Shown here piece by piece: positions 1-16,848 of a DNA stretch of 64,000 nucleotides. Under the pieces are notes generated by a model. It did not search any database, had not been told where the DNA came from, and saw nothing but the letters and a program-made list of their open reading frames with translations. Origin of the DNA: Haliclystus octoradiatus (lineage: Eukaryota > Cnidaria > Staurozoa > Stauromedusae > Haliclystidae); the NCBI GenBank assembly GCA_916610825.1, contig OU744446.1:39470261-39534260 (forward strand). Reading direction: 5' to 3'. How positions within the stretch are numbered: position 1 is the first letter of the stretch; each line of letters begins with the position of its first letter. The position numbers and the translations under genes were made by a program.

Positions 1-4987
<4,987 letters not shown>

Positions 4988-5179
4988 TATTAAACTTAAC
5001 CGCCTCGCACAATTTGTAAGGTAGGATTATCTTCGAGGCTCACTTTTTATGGTATAACCATTAAAAGATTATGTTATTATTTTAAGATTTAATTCTTTTA
5101 TAAAAAGTAATATAAAAATGCAGGGACATAACTGGAGAATTAGACAATTGGCAACAATTCTATATATTGTACAGACACA

Positions 5180-5216
5180 AATAAATTTAGGTTGATTTTA
5201 TTTTTGTAAAAATAAA
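5180..5216 (+). terminator. Candidate poly(A) signals of the receptor gene
   Basis: AATAAA occurs at 5180-5185 and again at 5211-5216, about 200 bases after the TGA at 4985-4987. The next gene is on the opposite strand and ends at 5635, so the two genes are convergent. Confidence 0.5.
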
Positions 5217-5634
5217 TATTATTTTAAAAATTGCGCTGATTAAATTATATCTCAAGGTATAAACAACTTAATTTGTTTCTTTTTATGATTGCTCTCTCGC
5301 TGAACTTAAATTGCAATTTCTACGTGAAGGGCAAATATAATGTGGCGTGGAATTGAATCCTGTCCAGGAACACAAAGCTTTATCATCCTTTCATTCTAGA
5401 AAGTATTTGTGGTATTCAACTTCAAAATATGTCTGTTTGAAACTGACCTCAAATAGAAATGCAGCTAAAACGGGACTTCACTTGGAATTTGCATCAACTC
5501 CATTCAAGGCCTCTTGTTCATGCAGATTCGATGGATTGTGTTTGTGTTTGCCTCTTAATCAAACAAAGAGCGTTTCATAATTTACATATATACAGTGTTT
5601 GAGTGTTAGATATTCTAATACAAAAATTAAATTA

Positions 5635-8600
5635 TTATTTTTCAACTATTTTACCATAAATCTCTAATGCGTTCAAATACAATTCGTTCGTGTGCGATGA
5701 ATTTTTTCCAATCATCCTCACTTGAAAGAAACGATACGGTTTGAATACATCTGATAGAGGCCATTTCATAAGTGCAAATCTATAAACCAGAAAAACAAAA
5801 TGCGTCACATGATCTACTATCGTCATTATCACACACTGATAAATTACAATAGCTACGGTGAAATCATCACAGTCGATATGATGACTCAAATGGACAATTT
5901 CTCCCAAATGCACGAGGAATGGCCTTCAACGAGTAGCAGAGGTCTCCATACAATAACGATCTCCTCTTTAGTCTTCGTCGTATTTTGGAATATGGATAAA
6001 AGTACGAATCACGTGACTCTCACTCACCCTTCATTTAGACTTGTATCTAAGACATGTTTACGTAGAACATGCCACGTGTTGCCATCAAGTGATGCCTCGA
6101 AAACCCATCTTCGGATTGCGTTGCCACGCGACGGCCAGCCATGCCGCAATCCATAGCCACGCGCCAGCACGAGGCGATCAATTCCGAGGTCAAGACACAT
6201 CCAAGAATTCTCTAAATCTTGCGTACTGCAGATTTCAGGCTGCAGACAATTAAATACATTCATTATAATTAGTGGCTAGATGGCAATTCGGGGTCATTTG
6301 AATTTAGTAAGGGTTACATCTAGTAATTCTCTTCGGCTTCCTCAAAACCACGTAAATTGAAGCAAACTCACCTTTCGCGAAAGCAAATTAAAATCTTCTC
6401 CAAAACCACAGCTACTTCGTGAAAACGAGATGACATCGCCAAGCATTGTTTCATCCCAGTGTGAGGCTCCAAAATCAGTTGCGAGATTATAAATAATTCC
6501 AGGTGGAAGAAGATCTACAGGGTTATCCCCTTTCGGATTAAACAGAGAAAAGATCATCAGTACGAATTAGCCGATCATTGTCATTTCATCTATGAAGAAA
6601 TTTCTCAAGTGAATAATTCCGAACCTGTATAGAATCAGATCTTTAGAATGGGATTTCGATTGCTCGAGGTAGGCTTCTTTGTTGTTGTTTTTGGATTTGT
6701 CATTTATCCACAAACCGGGTAAGCTTGCAGCCTTTTTTACCGGTTCGTTAATTGTGTTGGTATTTTTGAAGCGCTCCCTCCCCGATTAGGGATGGGATTG
6801 AACCCCCCAAGACCCCATGTTGGCCGAGGTACAACGCCCTAACCACTACACTAAGGGCCCGCTTTATAGACAGCAATGAAATTGATGATGTCCTATGTGA
6901 TCCTCAGGTTAAACATAACCCATTATATCATAGCGGACTTCGAGACCATTAATAACTGCAATATGCTACTTACCAACACTTGTGTTATGGTATGAATGAG
7001 ATTGAGTTGTGCTCCTATCAGTCAACAGGTGATCAGTAGAACTACTGTTAGACAGTGAAACGGGTGATGCAGACCTCTCTTGTTTGTCCCCTGTGTCAGA
7101 AGACAGTGTCAGTAGCTCCGCACTCTTTGATAAGATTTGGCTGTAGATTACCTCGATTTCACTCATCATTTTCCATACTCCCATCACGTGATCTTCTCTT
7201 TTTCTTTCAAATTGCGTTATCCAATCTTTCACGTCGTCAATATCTAATATTTCATTATTGTTGTTATTATTATTATAATTATTTTGTTGTGATTCCTTTA
7301 ATCTTGAATCTTCATCCTGTAATAACCGTTTCATCTGCAGTATAAAGCCATCTAATTGTTCAATTAACCAACATAACGTCATGAAAATATAATCTTCTCC
7401 ATTCTTATTAACATCATCATTTGTAACAGTTTGGACAGTCTTGTCTCCGTGTGTTTCACTGTCTGCACCGCAATGAATTAGATCGCGTTCCGAGTCCCAT
7501 TTGGTAAGTCTCAGATCGATCATGCTCTTCGCTTTCCTCAGGGAATCACCCTGCGTCTTTACGGGGCTTTGGCTTGGTTCGGATGCAAAATCACAGTGGA
7601 ATGACGGGACTTCTAATGACGTCATTTCAATGGCTTCAGCAATCATCCTATTGCAGTCATCAATCACATGTTCAGTCCCAACCCCCACATCACTATACTT
7701 CGTTACAGTAGTGTCACGAACGCCTTCCAAGTCTTCATCACAGAGTACAGGTAGCGAGTAATCTGAAGCTATTGCCTCTTTTACAGTTTGTTTTACATCA
7801 ATCCGAGATAGAATCTCTAGTATCAATCTCTCTTTCATTAGAATTATGACGGCCTCTTTCTCCCGTAGATCATTCTTGATGCGCATCACAATTTTGATGG
7901 TTTTATTGTAAAAGATGATTAAAGTGATTTCTACAAGGATTAACATTTGAACGCCGCAACTTAGACACGTTAGGATCGGCATCAGTATCATTGTGATCGA
8001 AAGAAATAGTGAAGAATTCTCATCTTGTGGACCATGATTCTCTTTTGTGCGTAACTGCCTCGAAATCAGTACATAGGAGAAAAACATGTTGAGTGCTAAT
8101 GATCCAGGTGCCAAGCTAGAAATGCCCTCTTTCCAGTGCAGTAACATGGTGAAGCAAATCCATAATAGAAGTAGTAGAGCCTCTTTGTGATAATCTGTCA
8201 TTGTTTTTCTTCTTGTTATGTCTGGTGATATTGTTACTGTTTTACTATGCTCAATTAAATGTGTTTCCGTTTGGGTCATTGCACATTTAATGGTTACTTC
8301 ATCGGCTTCAACGATTGACGCTAATGTTTTGAATTCGTAGTCATCGTATATGGGATCGTAGTCCTTGGTGAAACAATTATTGTTGGTGTTACGATGACGC
8401 TTCAACCTCACAACCATACGTTTGTATTTTGACTTTGAATCGGCCTCTTTTCTAAGCCTATATTGTAATAGATCAATGGCTCTCTGCTGATGTATCACTA
8501 CCTCGTGTTCCTTATCTGCTAGTTTACTTAGATCATCTATCTCAGACATATCGTCTAGTTCATTACTTTCAACTCTCTTTTGCCTTTTTATGGGCGTGGT

Positions 8601-9983
8601 ATCTACTCTGCGTGCTACCTCTATTTCGCCCTTCTGGTTGAGTCGCCGATTGAGTAAAACATTCATTGCTATTGAGATACAACATAGGGGAACTGCTCTA
8701 AATGGTAGGTCCAGTACTAAAGCTATAAATAGGTGGCCTGCAAATGCCACTCCGTGGAGAAAGACAGCACGATTGTCCGCAATGTCCCGCAGACTAACTT
8801 TTGGCGAAGGTCTTTGATAGTTAATAACGGCTGATATCAAGGACTGCCTCAATATAGCACCATACTTATATATTCGGTACAGAGATACCATTAAGCGACT
8901 TTCTTTGCAACTTGGGATTTCTTTTGGGGTAACCCCGTTTTTAATTACAACATCTGACTTTGGTTGAAATGTAACATTTTGTAAAATATCATCTAGATGT
9001 GTCTCTACAAATGAATTTGAGTCTTTTGAGTCTTTTGAGTCTTGTAATCCATCGTACGGCGTGTCTGATTCTTCAGATTCATCACTATCCACATTACTTC
9101 CGCCATATCCACATGTCTCGCTTAGATCCATCCCCTCGTTTTCATGACTGTAAATCATGGCCGCATCTAAATCTGTTGTCATGGAACTCAACATTGGTTG
9201 ACGTATAATTGAAATTGACTGATCGTCTGAAAAACTCATTTCTTTTGTGACAATTGCTTGTTCTATTAATTGTTGTAGCGATTGGATTTCATCCTGTTTT
9301 GATTCAACTAGAAATGTGCCTTCATTTCGTACAAAATCAACCTCGTCTCTCAGAGTCTCTTTATCAAGTAATAAGTCCTCAATTTGAGATGTCAATCTTC
9401 CTGTTGTAGTTCTATATTCATGTATTTCTTCATCTCTTCTTTGTTCATATTCTTTTATGATACTTTCGTACGTATTACATTGCGTTTCGTTATTTTTTAA
9501 TTCTTTTTTCTTCAAGACTTTTTCGTCATCCGTTATCTGTATTGCTTTCGTTTGACTTTCCAATAAATCTATCCTAGACCTCAATGTCGCCATTTCTGTG
9601 TTGGAATAAGACTCCATATCAGCTAACAGATCAATAGCCTCTTCTTTACCCAGCCTCTCTTTTTTCAACTGTTCTTGCAATAACTCGATTTCTGTTTCTT
9701 TCGTCAGGACCTCTTCTTCTAATATGAAAAGTTCTTTAGATAAAAAATTGACTTTTCTTATTTGTTGGTCTCGTTCAGCATTACTAATGTGAAGACGCTG
9801 CTTTACAATTTTCAAATCTAGATTCATATTAGCCTCACAATTGCAACGCATAGCTGCCTCGTCAGCATAGTCAGTATTATCCATCGCACAGTCAGTCGAT
9901 TGTCCTGAATCTACAGACCTGTTAAGATCATCAGCAGTATCGTCAGAGAAGGATTCGAATATTCGCACGTTTCCAGCATCCAT
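5635..9983 (-). CDS. Coiled-coil, multi-pass membrane protein with C-terminal discoidin/F5-8-type-C-like domain
   Basis: Four exons: 9983-6974, 6529-6372, 6239-6028 and 5779-5635 (stop). The phases (1, 0, 2) agree exactly and give about 1174 residues. The 3-kb first exon would stop three codons past a good GTAAGT donor (6973), so I read it as spliced onward. Residues 60-250 form a charged coiled coil. Hydrophobic segments lie at about 405-445, 600-640 and 658-700, suggesting four to six membrane passes, with a second basic/coiled stretch at about 480-530 and an Asn run near 915. Residues 1005-1174 match the galactose-binding fold of the kind seen in HECTD1-type E3 ligases and relatives (motifs SWMCLDLG, AIRRWVFEASLDG, SLNEG, IGKNSS, ALEIYG). 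A 5' acceptor at 10028 precedes the ATG, so there is an untranslated first exon further up. I do not recognise this combination; RNA evidence would settle the join. Confidence 0.72.
6775..6863 (-). mobile_element. Degenerate tRNA-derived SINE head
   Basis: Read on the minus strand, the segment has an A-box-like TAGTGTAGTGGTTAG and a B-box-like GGTTCAATCCC at tRNA spacing. The acceptor arms and anticodon stem do not pair cleanly, unlike the intact tRNA at 11743. It sits in the first intron of the coiled-coil/discoidin gene and is best read as a tRNA-derived SINE or tRNA relic. Confidence 0.55.
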
Positions 9984-11742
9984 GGCTTCAAGCAGTGATC
10001 ATTCGAACCAATCTAAATCCACCTCATCTAAATAGAGAGGGAAATAAGCAATCCTTCAATCAATGCTCGCCAGGTGATATCATTACATAAGAACAATGAT
10101 CTGTAGAATCTGCGTAATGGACTTTAATTGATCACAGTACCTACCGTTCGTAAGCTACGGGTTTTATGATGACAATGCGAGGTTTTTTGTTTCGATCTCA
10201 ATCATGATGGTAATAGAGGCATCTAGATTGCTGATTGCTGATTTCATAACGAATGAGCAATATGGGACTTCTTTCGTGTTATATATTATATACATCATGT
10301 GCAATACGTAATCACTGTAATGATACACTCTAACCAGCTTCTCGAGTAGGTAAGTTGGTATATTATATAGCCTATAAACTCTGTCTGAATATCCCATAAT
10401 AATAATTAAAAGGCCATCTTGTGTTTATTTTTGTAGCTATCATAAATTGTGATATTATGATTTGAATTGGAATAGAAACAACGGTTGATTGTATAACATC
10501 TTTTCAATTGAAAGATATTATTATTTTATTTGAATCAGTTTATCTCAGATAGTAACATCTGTCTCAGAATCTCAACGAAAGGCGTCGTAATCTGGATTAA
10601 ATTGAAACTGTGCCAAAAAGAATCATATATATACGGTGTAATACAGATCTATCGATACATTGGTATTATTATTTTAATAAATCTCAATCCTCAAAAACTG
10701 TGTTAAAACGATCATTTATCTAATTTATGCCGCATAAATTAGTAACCTAAAAATAGAGCTTACACAGCCGTATTAAACCGTTCGCCCGCAACATGACTTA
10801 CACATTAAATTATGCCTCTCTTTTAGTTTTAATTTTAATAACGTTAAATTTATACATCATTATTATTACGTTTGATTGATGTAATAGTTGAGTACACTTT
10901 ATTACTGCTGCTATGGTCATTCTCACTGATTTAAATCATTCGTACTCACAATAAGACATTATAAAAAGACGTGTAAGCAAAGCAATAACACGTCAAGAAG
11001 AACACCCGCTAGCTACTGAGTCTGCGCTCATGCATGTGAAGCTATAGAACGAATATACCCACCGAACCAAACATTCATTTCATATTAAACTTATATGTTT
11101 TATGCTTACCTCAGATAATCAATTATTTTTACTCTGTTGTCGAGTCTTATCTCGAATAAAGTTGATCTGAAATAAGAGGAGCAATTATTTCCAGCGGCAA
11201 AGTGTCTTCTATTATTCGATTATCTTTCTTGAATGTTTGAGTGAGATGGAAATCTCAATACGATCGATTCAAACCTTAGCTAACACGACCTGTTATGATT
11301 TTACGTCTTGTAAATAATGTCAAAATACTCCATTCTTATTGGCTAACTTACGCAAATTTATGACGTGCAGAAAAACATTTATAACTTACCGTACTTTTAA
11401 AAAGAGTTAGAATAGATATTCTCGGAAAGTTAGGGTTAACCGCAAATTTATTGACACTATCCAAAAATAACACGGTCTCTTTAACTTCACTACAGCAATT
11501 AATCTACTACTACAGTACTACATTGCGGAAATGCGGATTTACAAACTGCCATCTTCATCATGGTTTCGTGTAAAGACCCTAACTAAAAGTAATGTAGGTG
11601 ATACAATTTTAAACAAACGGTACTGATAACTTACAAGATCAAATGAAGTGATGGTAGTGATCATCATCTTCATCATCATGATGGTAATGAATGTTTGTAG
11701 CAATGAAAAATGAAATATATTAATGAAAAAAAAACGAATAAT
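9984..11742. other. Intergenic / 5' untranslated region, no coding gene seen
   Basis: An acceptor CTATTTAG ends at 10028 on the minus strand and begins the untranslated part of the exon carrying the ATG at 9983. This leader contains a four-codon upstream ORF (ATG at 10027, then stop). The rest is AT-rich and I found no convincing exon, so the untranslated first exon and promoter are probably here but not placed. Confidence 0.5.
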
Positions 11743-11814
11743 GTCACCGCCCGGGCTCGAACCGGGGACCTTGCGCGTGTGAAGCGCACGTGATAACCGC
11801 TACACTACGGTGAC
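11743..11814 (-). tRNA. tRNA-Val (anticodon CAC)
   Basis: The minus strand folds into a perfect 72-nt cloverleaf: 7-bp acceptor stem (GTCACCG with CGGTGAC), D-arm with GTG/CAC stem, anticodon stem TGCGC/GCGCA around loop TTCACAC, 5-nt variable loop, and T-arm CCCGG/CCCGG-complement around TTCGAGC. The anticodon CAC reads the valine codon GUG. A and B boxes are canonical, and a T-run (A-run on the plus strand at about 11727-11735) follows as the pol III terminator. No CCA is encoded, as expected for a nuclear gene. Confidence 0.96.
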
Positions 11815-14735
11815 ATATATTTTTCTAAAGCAATAGTTTAATGCGTATACAAACTCACATGAAAGCTTTGTTGAATATTTCGAAAAGTCTAATTATTTGA
11901 ACAGGTTTTCGATTTGTTACATTTTCAAGTAAATTGGTCTTGAACGTAGTGTAATGTAATGTAAATATTTGAGATGAACTATCACGTTTTACAGGCATTT
12001 AGGTGCAATTCTCTACTCTACCAAACACAGTTGTATAAAATTGGTATTATGGTATATCCCGCAAGTTGCAATCAAGCGTCCTGCAGATATATCTGGCGCC
12101 TGGTATGCATCACCCGAAATATCCAGCCAGTCATGCGATTTGCTTTTTGTATCATAGATGCTAGATATGAATAGAATTTATTCGCATAATTTAAAAAGAT
12201 TCAAATAGATGCAGGTAGCACAACACTTTCACAAGTATATATAGCTAGTATGTACTGATAATGTAATAGAAAGTAGCATAGTAATGGCGATCTTAATTGA
12301 TGGCTATCAAATGAACAATAACAAACTGTAAGAATATATAAAGATAAAGAAGATTACAATTAAAGTTAAAAATTGAAAGTTAATTAAATCAACAAAATGT
12401 TATATTAATCAGTTTATTTAAGTGAAATCGATCGTCATATATGTGTTGATCGAATGTGGCAGAATCAGTCACATTATATTACTGTACCCAGATTAATTGC
12501 GGTATATTGCCAGATGGGGAAGACGTAATACAAGTCGTAGCACGGTACTTTGATGGTTGAACATTACTTGTACTGAAGATGAATATTAGTCACCCCCTAC
12601 TGGATTCTGTTGGCCCGTTTGTTGGTCAGGAATCCTTGTAACCATCACGACCGACCTTCCCACAAATGTTGTGATAAATAAAAATGGCAGAACACCATGA
12701 GTGATTGCATCTGTCAAATGCTTTACTGAAATTTAGATAAATTGTATCAAGGTGCGTGTATGTTTAAACATAGTCTATGTTAACTAGTAACTTGTTAATG
12801 TACTTCGTCCGAAACGAAATCGATGCTGATTATCATTAAATATCATAAATAGATTGTGAAGTACCTTCTCGACCTGATGTTTTAAATATTGCTGGATCGT
12901 TAATTGGTCTGTACATTCTACCAACATCTCAACAGGGAAGAAATAAGGACGAGGAGTAGCATTTACGTCGTTGCAATTAGTTTGATGCCTTCAACAGAAG
13001 ATGAGCAGTCAACAAATAAGCACATTAACTCCAGAGATCGATGATGAAGACAATTTCTTGGTCGTCCATTATATTATATTCATGATTATATTGGCGCCTG
13101 GTATTGTAAGGAATGATTAGTATTGCTTGTTTAATTTGTTTTTTCATCTTAAAGGTTTGAAATAAGTTTGTCATTTAATCTCACCATCTCTCAACAAAGA
13201 CCTTTTCTCTATTGACTACGATGTCAGCGGTTGTATACTGTATGGGCGGTGCTTCTTTTTGCAATTTGCGTAGCGCTAAATAAAAACCAAGTAATAACTT
13301 ATAAATTAATAACCAAATAATCAATAATATAAAGTAACAATCACCTTCCATCAGTCACAATAATGTTTCGGATAATTTCAGATTTATGATGAAAATCTTC
13401 GGATCCGATCCGACCGGATTAATTTTCAATTTGGAACATTGGATTCGGATTTCAAATATTCATACCCGTGATCAATGTTCGGAAAATTCATCTATCTGAG
13501 GCACAACTCGGATAGACAATTTCATGAAGTTCAATTATCATTAATTTAAAGTTATTAAAGTTATTGAGGAGTAAAATACATTCTAGTGACTCAAGTAGAA
13601 CCCAGTACCCAGGGTTAGTCGTAGTAAAAGAGGTTTATTGGGTATCCGGCTGTGTACCTGTAAAACGAGGCTAGCACGTGGAGCAAAAACGCACCTGGTT
13701 ACCTACCGGCTCAAAGTCAATAAAGAGGTTTAGAATGGTAATTGTTACTAGTTCGAAAAGATACAATTTGAATTAAATTATGATATGAAAACCAAAAGAA
13801 TTGTTTATAAAATATGAATTAATTTTGAATTATATACATGATCAAATGATTAAAATAATATCATATTGAAAGTACTCCATTAAATCGTCTTTTGCCTGGA
13901 AGATATTACCCATTAGCCATTACCGTCATACATAGCGAATATATATAGCAGTTCTGATAAAAACACCAATTACCATGTCCTAGTAATAATTTGGTTAAAT
14001 TACATGTGCTAAGCTATACAGATTGTAGGCTGCAAATATTCGCTAAGAACCAGCAGCAGCACGTGTGTGATGTAACAAGGCGGCCACAAGTTACTAGGAC
14101 GGCGGCTGTTCTTCGCTAGGCATCTCAATCGCAAACTGAACACCAGGCGTGCGCTTATTTCTTTTAACGAACACCTTTTGATCATGGTGGCAGCTTTGAC
14201 TTGACAGTAAATGGTGTCAGCTTAGAAATCGATTCTGATTGGTTGAACCGCTTTTGATAGCATATGATTGGCTAGATAATAGGAACAGCATTCGAAATAT
14301 TAATAAACAAGCTGTACAAATGGCTGTTGAGATTTGGTGCTCGCACCTGTGCTCTGATTGTTAGTAAATTGAAGGTAGCGTGATTCAAACAACACACAGT
14401 ATAGGCCACAAGAACACTCAGTATATCGTTCTTGCGCTGCTGTTTGAAACTCGTCAATACTCTTTTGCTATCAGCCGGAATTTATACAGTGGAACACATA
14501 GCATTTTAGGTGAGCATATATATAAATACAATTTAATAACGCATATTCGTTATACATTATATACCATCATATAATTATAGTAAGTTAGGCATGTAACGTA
14601 TCACATTGAATTTTGATAATAATAATAAAATTTAACATCTTCAAAGCACAACTGTTGCTGTTAATTATTATTGTGTTCCGCAATCATTTTCATGAACGCT
14701 TGCATTTAGCTTAATACTTTAATTTCATTTTAGAC
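11815..14735. other. Intergenic region with putative untranslated first exon of the HLH gene
   Basis: There is no coding exon I can support. A strong donor (TTTTAG followed by GTGAGC) ends a candidate exon at 14509, which would join the acceptor at 14733 in front of the HLH start codon. The reading frame entering this junction is open over about 43 codons but has no ATG, so the exon is taken as 5' UTR. An E-box CACGTG at about 14060, a CATATG and a reverse CCAAT near 14255-14270 lie upstream and could be promoter elements. Confidence 0.45.
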
Positions 14736-16397
14736 ATGAAGCTACCAGCAACCTCCCAAATTGGAACAAGTACAGTCAAGATGATGGAATATAGAAAGTT
14801 AAAAACCCTCATTCCTAGATTGGCTTCCAAACGATCAGTTAGCAAAGTTAGTAAATAAAAGATTACTCATATAATATATCAAACTTTGAATAATTAAATC
14901 CATATGATTTTAATCGGATATTCGAATAGGTTTGGAAGTAGGAGGTACCAACAAGAACACCAAACCGTAGAAATAGGAGAAAATTAGCAATATAACAGCT
15001 GCTCGGCTCACGATGATGGTGACTTGAAAACTGCGTCACCTGTGGTCTCTTCTTCTGAATTAATTCCGCACTGAGATATATTTGATTTTTATGATTCATC
15101 ACTTTTTTATACTGTGGTATAGTTGAAATTGTAGGTTTGTATTTAATTGAGGTAATCATATGGTGTAATATTAAGCACGTGATAGGACTGACTAAACTGC
15201 TCACTTGGAAAGATTCGTTGAGCTGTTACATCAATAATAATCAAATTTATCTGATATATATTACGAAGCGAATTCACAAAGGCGTCTAAATGCAGAAATA
15301 TGTTTTGCCCATCTAGAAACAGAATTGTAAAGCTATAATATGAGGGTCTATGGAAGGCGAATACTTGAGTTCAAGCAGCCTTGTATGTTTCCATAGTTAC
15401 ATAGATATGAGTTCAAGTGATGTTGCCATTTCAAAATTGTAAACACGTCATTTGATGAAGGTTGCGTGCGTTGGTCAATTCCATGTACCTCGAGTGTCAG
15501 TATGGCGTGCTCTTGATGTTTTAATCAATCTCATTGTGTTCCGATCGCCAATTCTAGATTATTTTAATTAATTACGATTATTTTTGCATTTTGATCTCAG
15601 ATCGAAGTCATTGAAGAAGCTATTGTCTACATTAACCAATTACAGACTATCCTGGGAACAGTTGATCAAAGTAAGTATGATGGTTGTACACACGAATTTC
15701 AACGTACCTTTCTGCAGGTTTCGGTAGCAATTCATGCAGAAACCTATATATATACGGTATACCCACATTCATATGGTCAGCTATAGCGTGTACTCAGAAA
15801 GAGAGGCATACGTTTAACTAATCATATGCAACTGACCTGAATGTAATGGATCTAATGTTCAATCTTTTTTGCATGACAATATCTGTTTAGTATAATCCTC
15901 ACTAATAAATAATTTGATGAATATCGTTTTGTAATAAACGATAAGTAAACGATATCGTAAGTAAACGATAAGTTAGACGTTGTTTGAGCTTTCGACATTG
16001 CTTATGTCATCTTTCAAAAATTTTTTAAAAAGAAAAAATATTTAAAATAAATGAGTTTAAAAAGTGTTAAAGTTTTACAAAGATGGCATGTCAATGATGG
16101 CATGCATAAGCAATGTCGAAAGCTCAAACAACGTCTATTTTATCGTTTACTTTTATTACAAAATTAATAAATAGAAACTTACTGATACGAATTTCGTTTA
16201 ATGCTATAATTGCACAAAATTAAATTAAATTATGATCAACTAGCTTTAAAATACAAGACTGAAATATCTGACTCGATGACGTCTGAAAGTTCATCATCTT
16301 ATTTGCAGGGACGCCAGCCGACCTCAGAGAACACTTTCTAAGGAAACAGCAATTGGATGCATTCGATCAATCAACAAGAATATTGTCCATAACTTGA
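14736..16397 (+). CDS. ID/Extramacrochaetae-like helix-loop-helix protein
   Basis: Three coding exons, 14736-14846, 15601-15670 and 16309-16397, encode 89 residues; phases 0 and 1 match. The ATG lies two bases after a splice acceptor. Residues 18-56 form a helix-loop-helix (helix 1 EYRKLKTLIPRL, loop ASKRSVSK, helix 2 IEVIEEAIVYINQLQ), and VSKIEVIEEAIVYI closely follows the ID-family pattern VSKVEILQHVIDYI. No basic DNA-binding region precedes helix 1, so by family knowledge the protein should dimerise with bHLH factors and block DNA binding. The C-terminal 30 residues resemble nothing I know. The first donor is a weak GTTAGT. AATAAA at 16580 and 16592 suits its 3' end. A divergent non-ID HLH protein is the alternative. 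Confidence 0.75.
15925..16163. mobile_element. Foldback MITE-like element in HLH intron
   Basis: The left arm (about 15927-16006, including TTTGAGCTTTCGACATTGC) and right arm (about 16103-16163) are near-perfect reverse complements around an AT-rich loop of about 95 bases. The element lies in the second coding intron of the HLH gene. No coding capacity is visible, as expected for a non-autonomous element. Confidence 0.7.
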
Positions 16398-16689
16398 TTC
16401 AAAATATTAAAAGAATCTTCAAACAAATGGTGAGAGAACAATTATGTTATCATTCATTGCTTACAACAACGCCAGCAAGATCTATCCTCTATTTTCACTT
16501 CCCTTTTCTCTTTTAGAATATAGCATGGATAACAAATTGAAGATTCAATTCTCTCTCCCGTCGGTGTGCTTTTTCACAAAATAAACTCACAAATAAAACT
16601 CACACGGTCAATGAATGACCGCAATCTAGATCACGTAAAGAATAAGAAATGAACAAAAGAGATTAGTTTTATATAAATAACCACACCAT

Positions 16690-16695
16690 TTTATT
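16690..16695 (-). terminator. Candidate poly(A) signal of tectonic
   Basis: AATAAA on the minus strand about 155 bases beyond the stop codon. The poly(A) signals of the convergent HLH gene lie about 100 bases away on the plus strand. Confidence 0.45.
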
Positions 16696-16848
16696 CTTGT
16701 TACTAAACACAACTCATAATAACAAATTATGATATATTTACAAAACAATCCAAACAATTTCTAAATACCGTATCATTAATTAATTAATATATATATAATG
16801 TGCATTTACCTAGTAGTGTATAACATGTACATATTAAACGATACATTA

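Noticed and set aside
6648..6719. Plus-strand signal-peptide-like exon (MGFRLLEVGFFVVVFG) ending at a GTAAGC donor
   Set aside because: No plus-strand exon follows in the next several kb; the region lies in a minus-strand intron, so this is probably chance.
6775..6863. A functional tRNA gene
   Set aside because: Box A and B motifs are present but the cloverleaf does not close; called a tRNA-derived relic instead.
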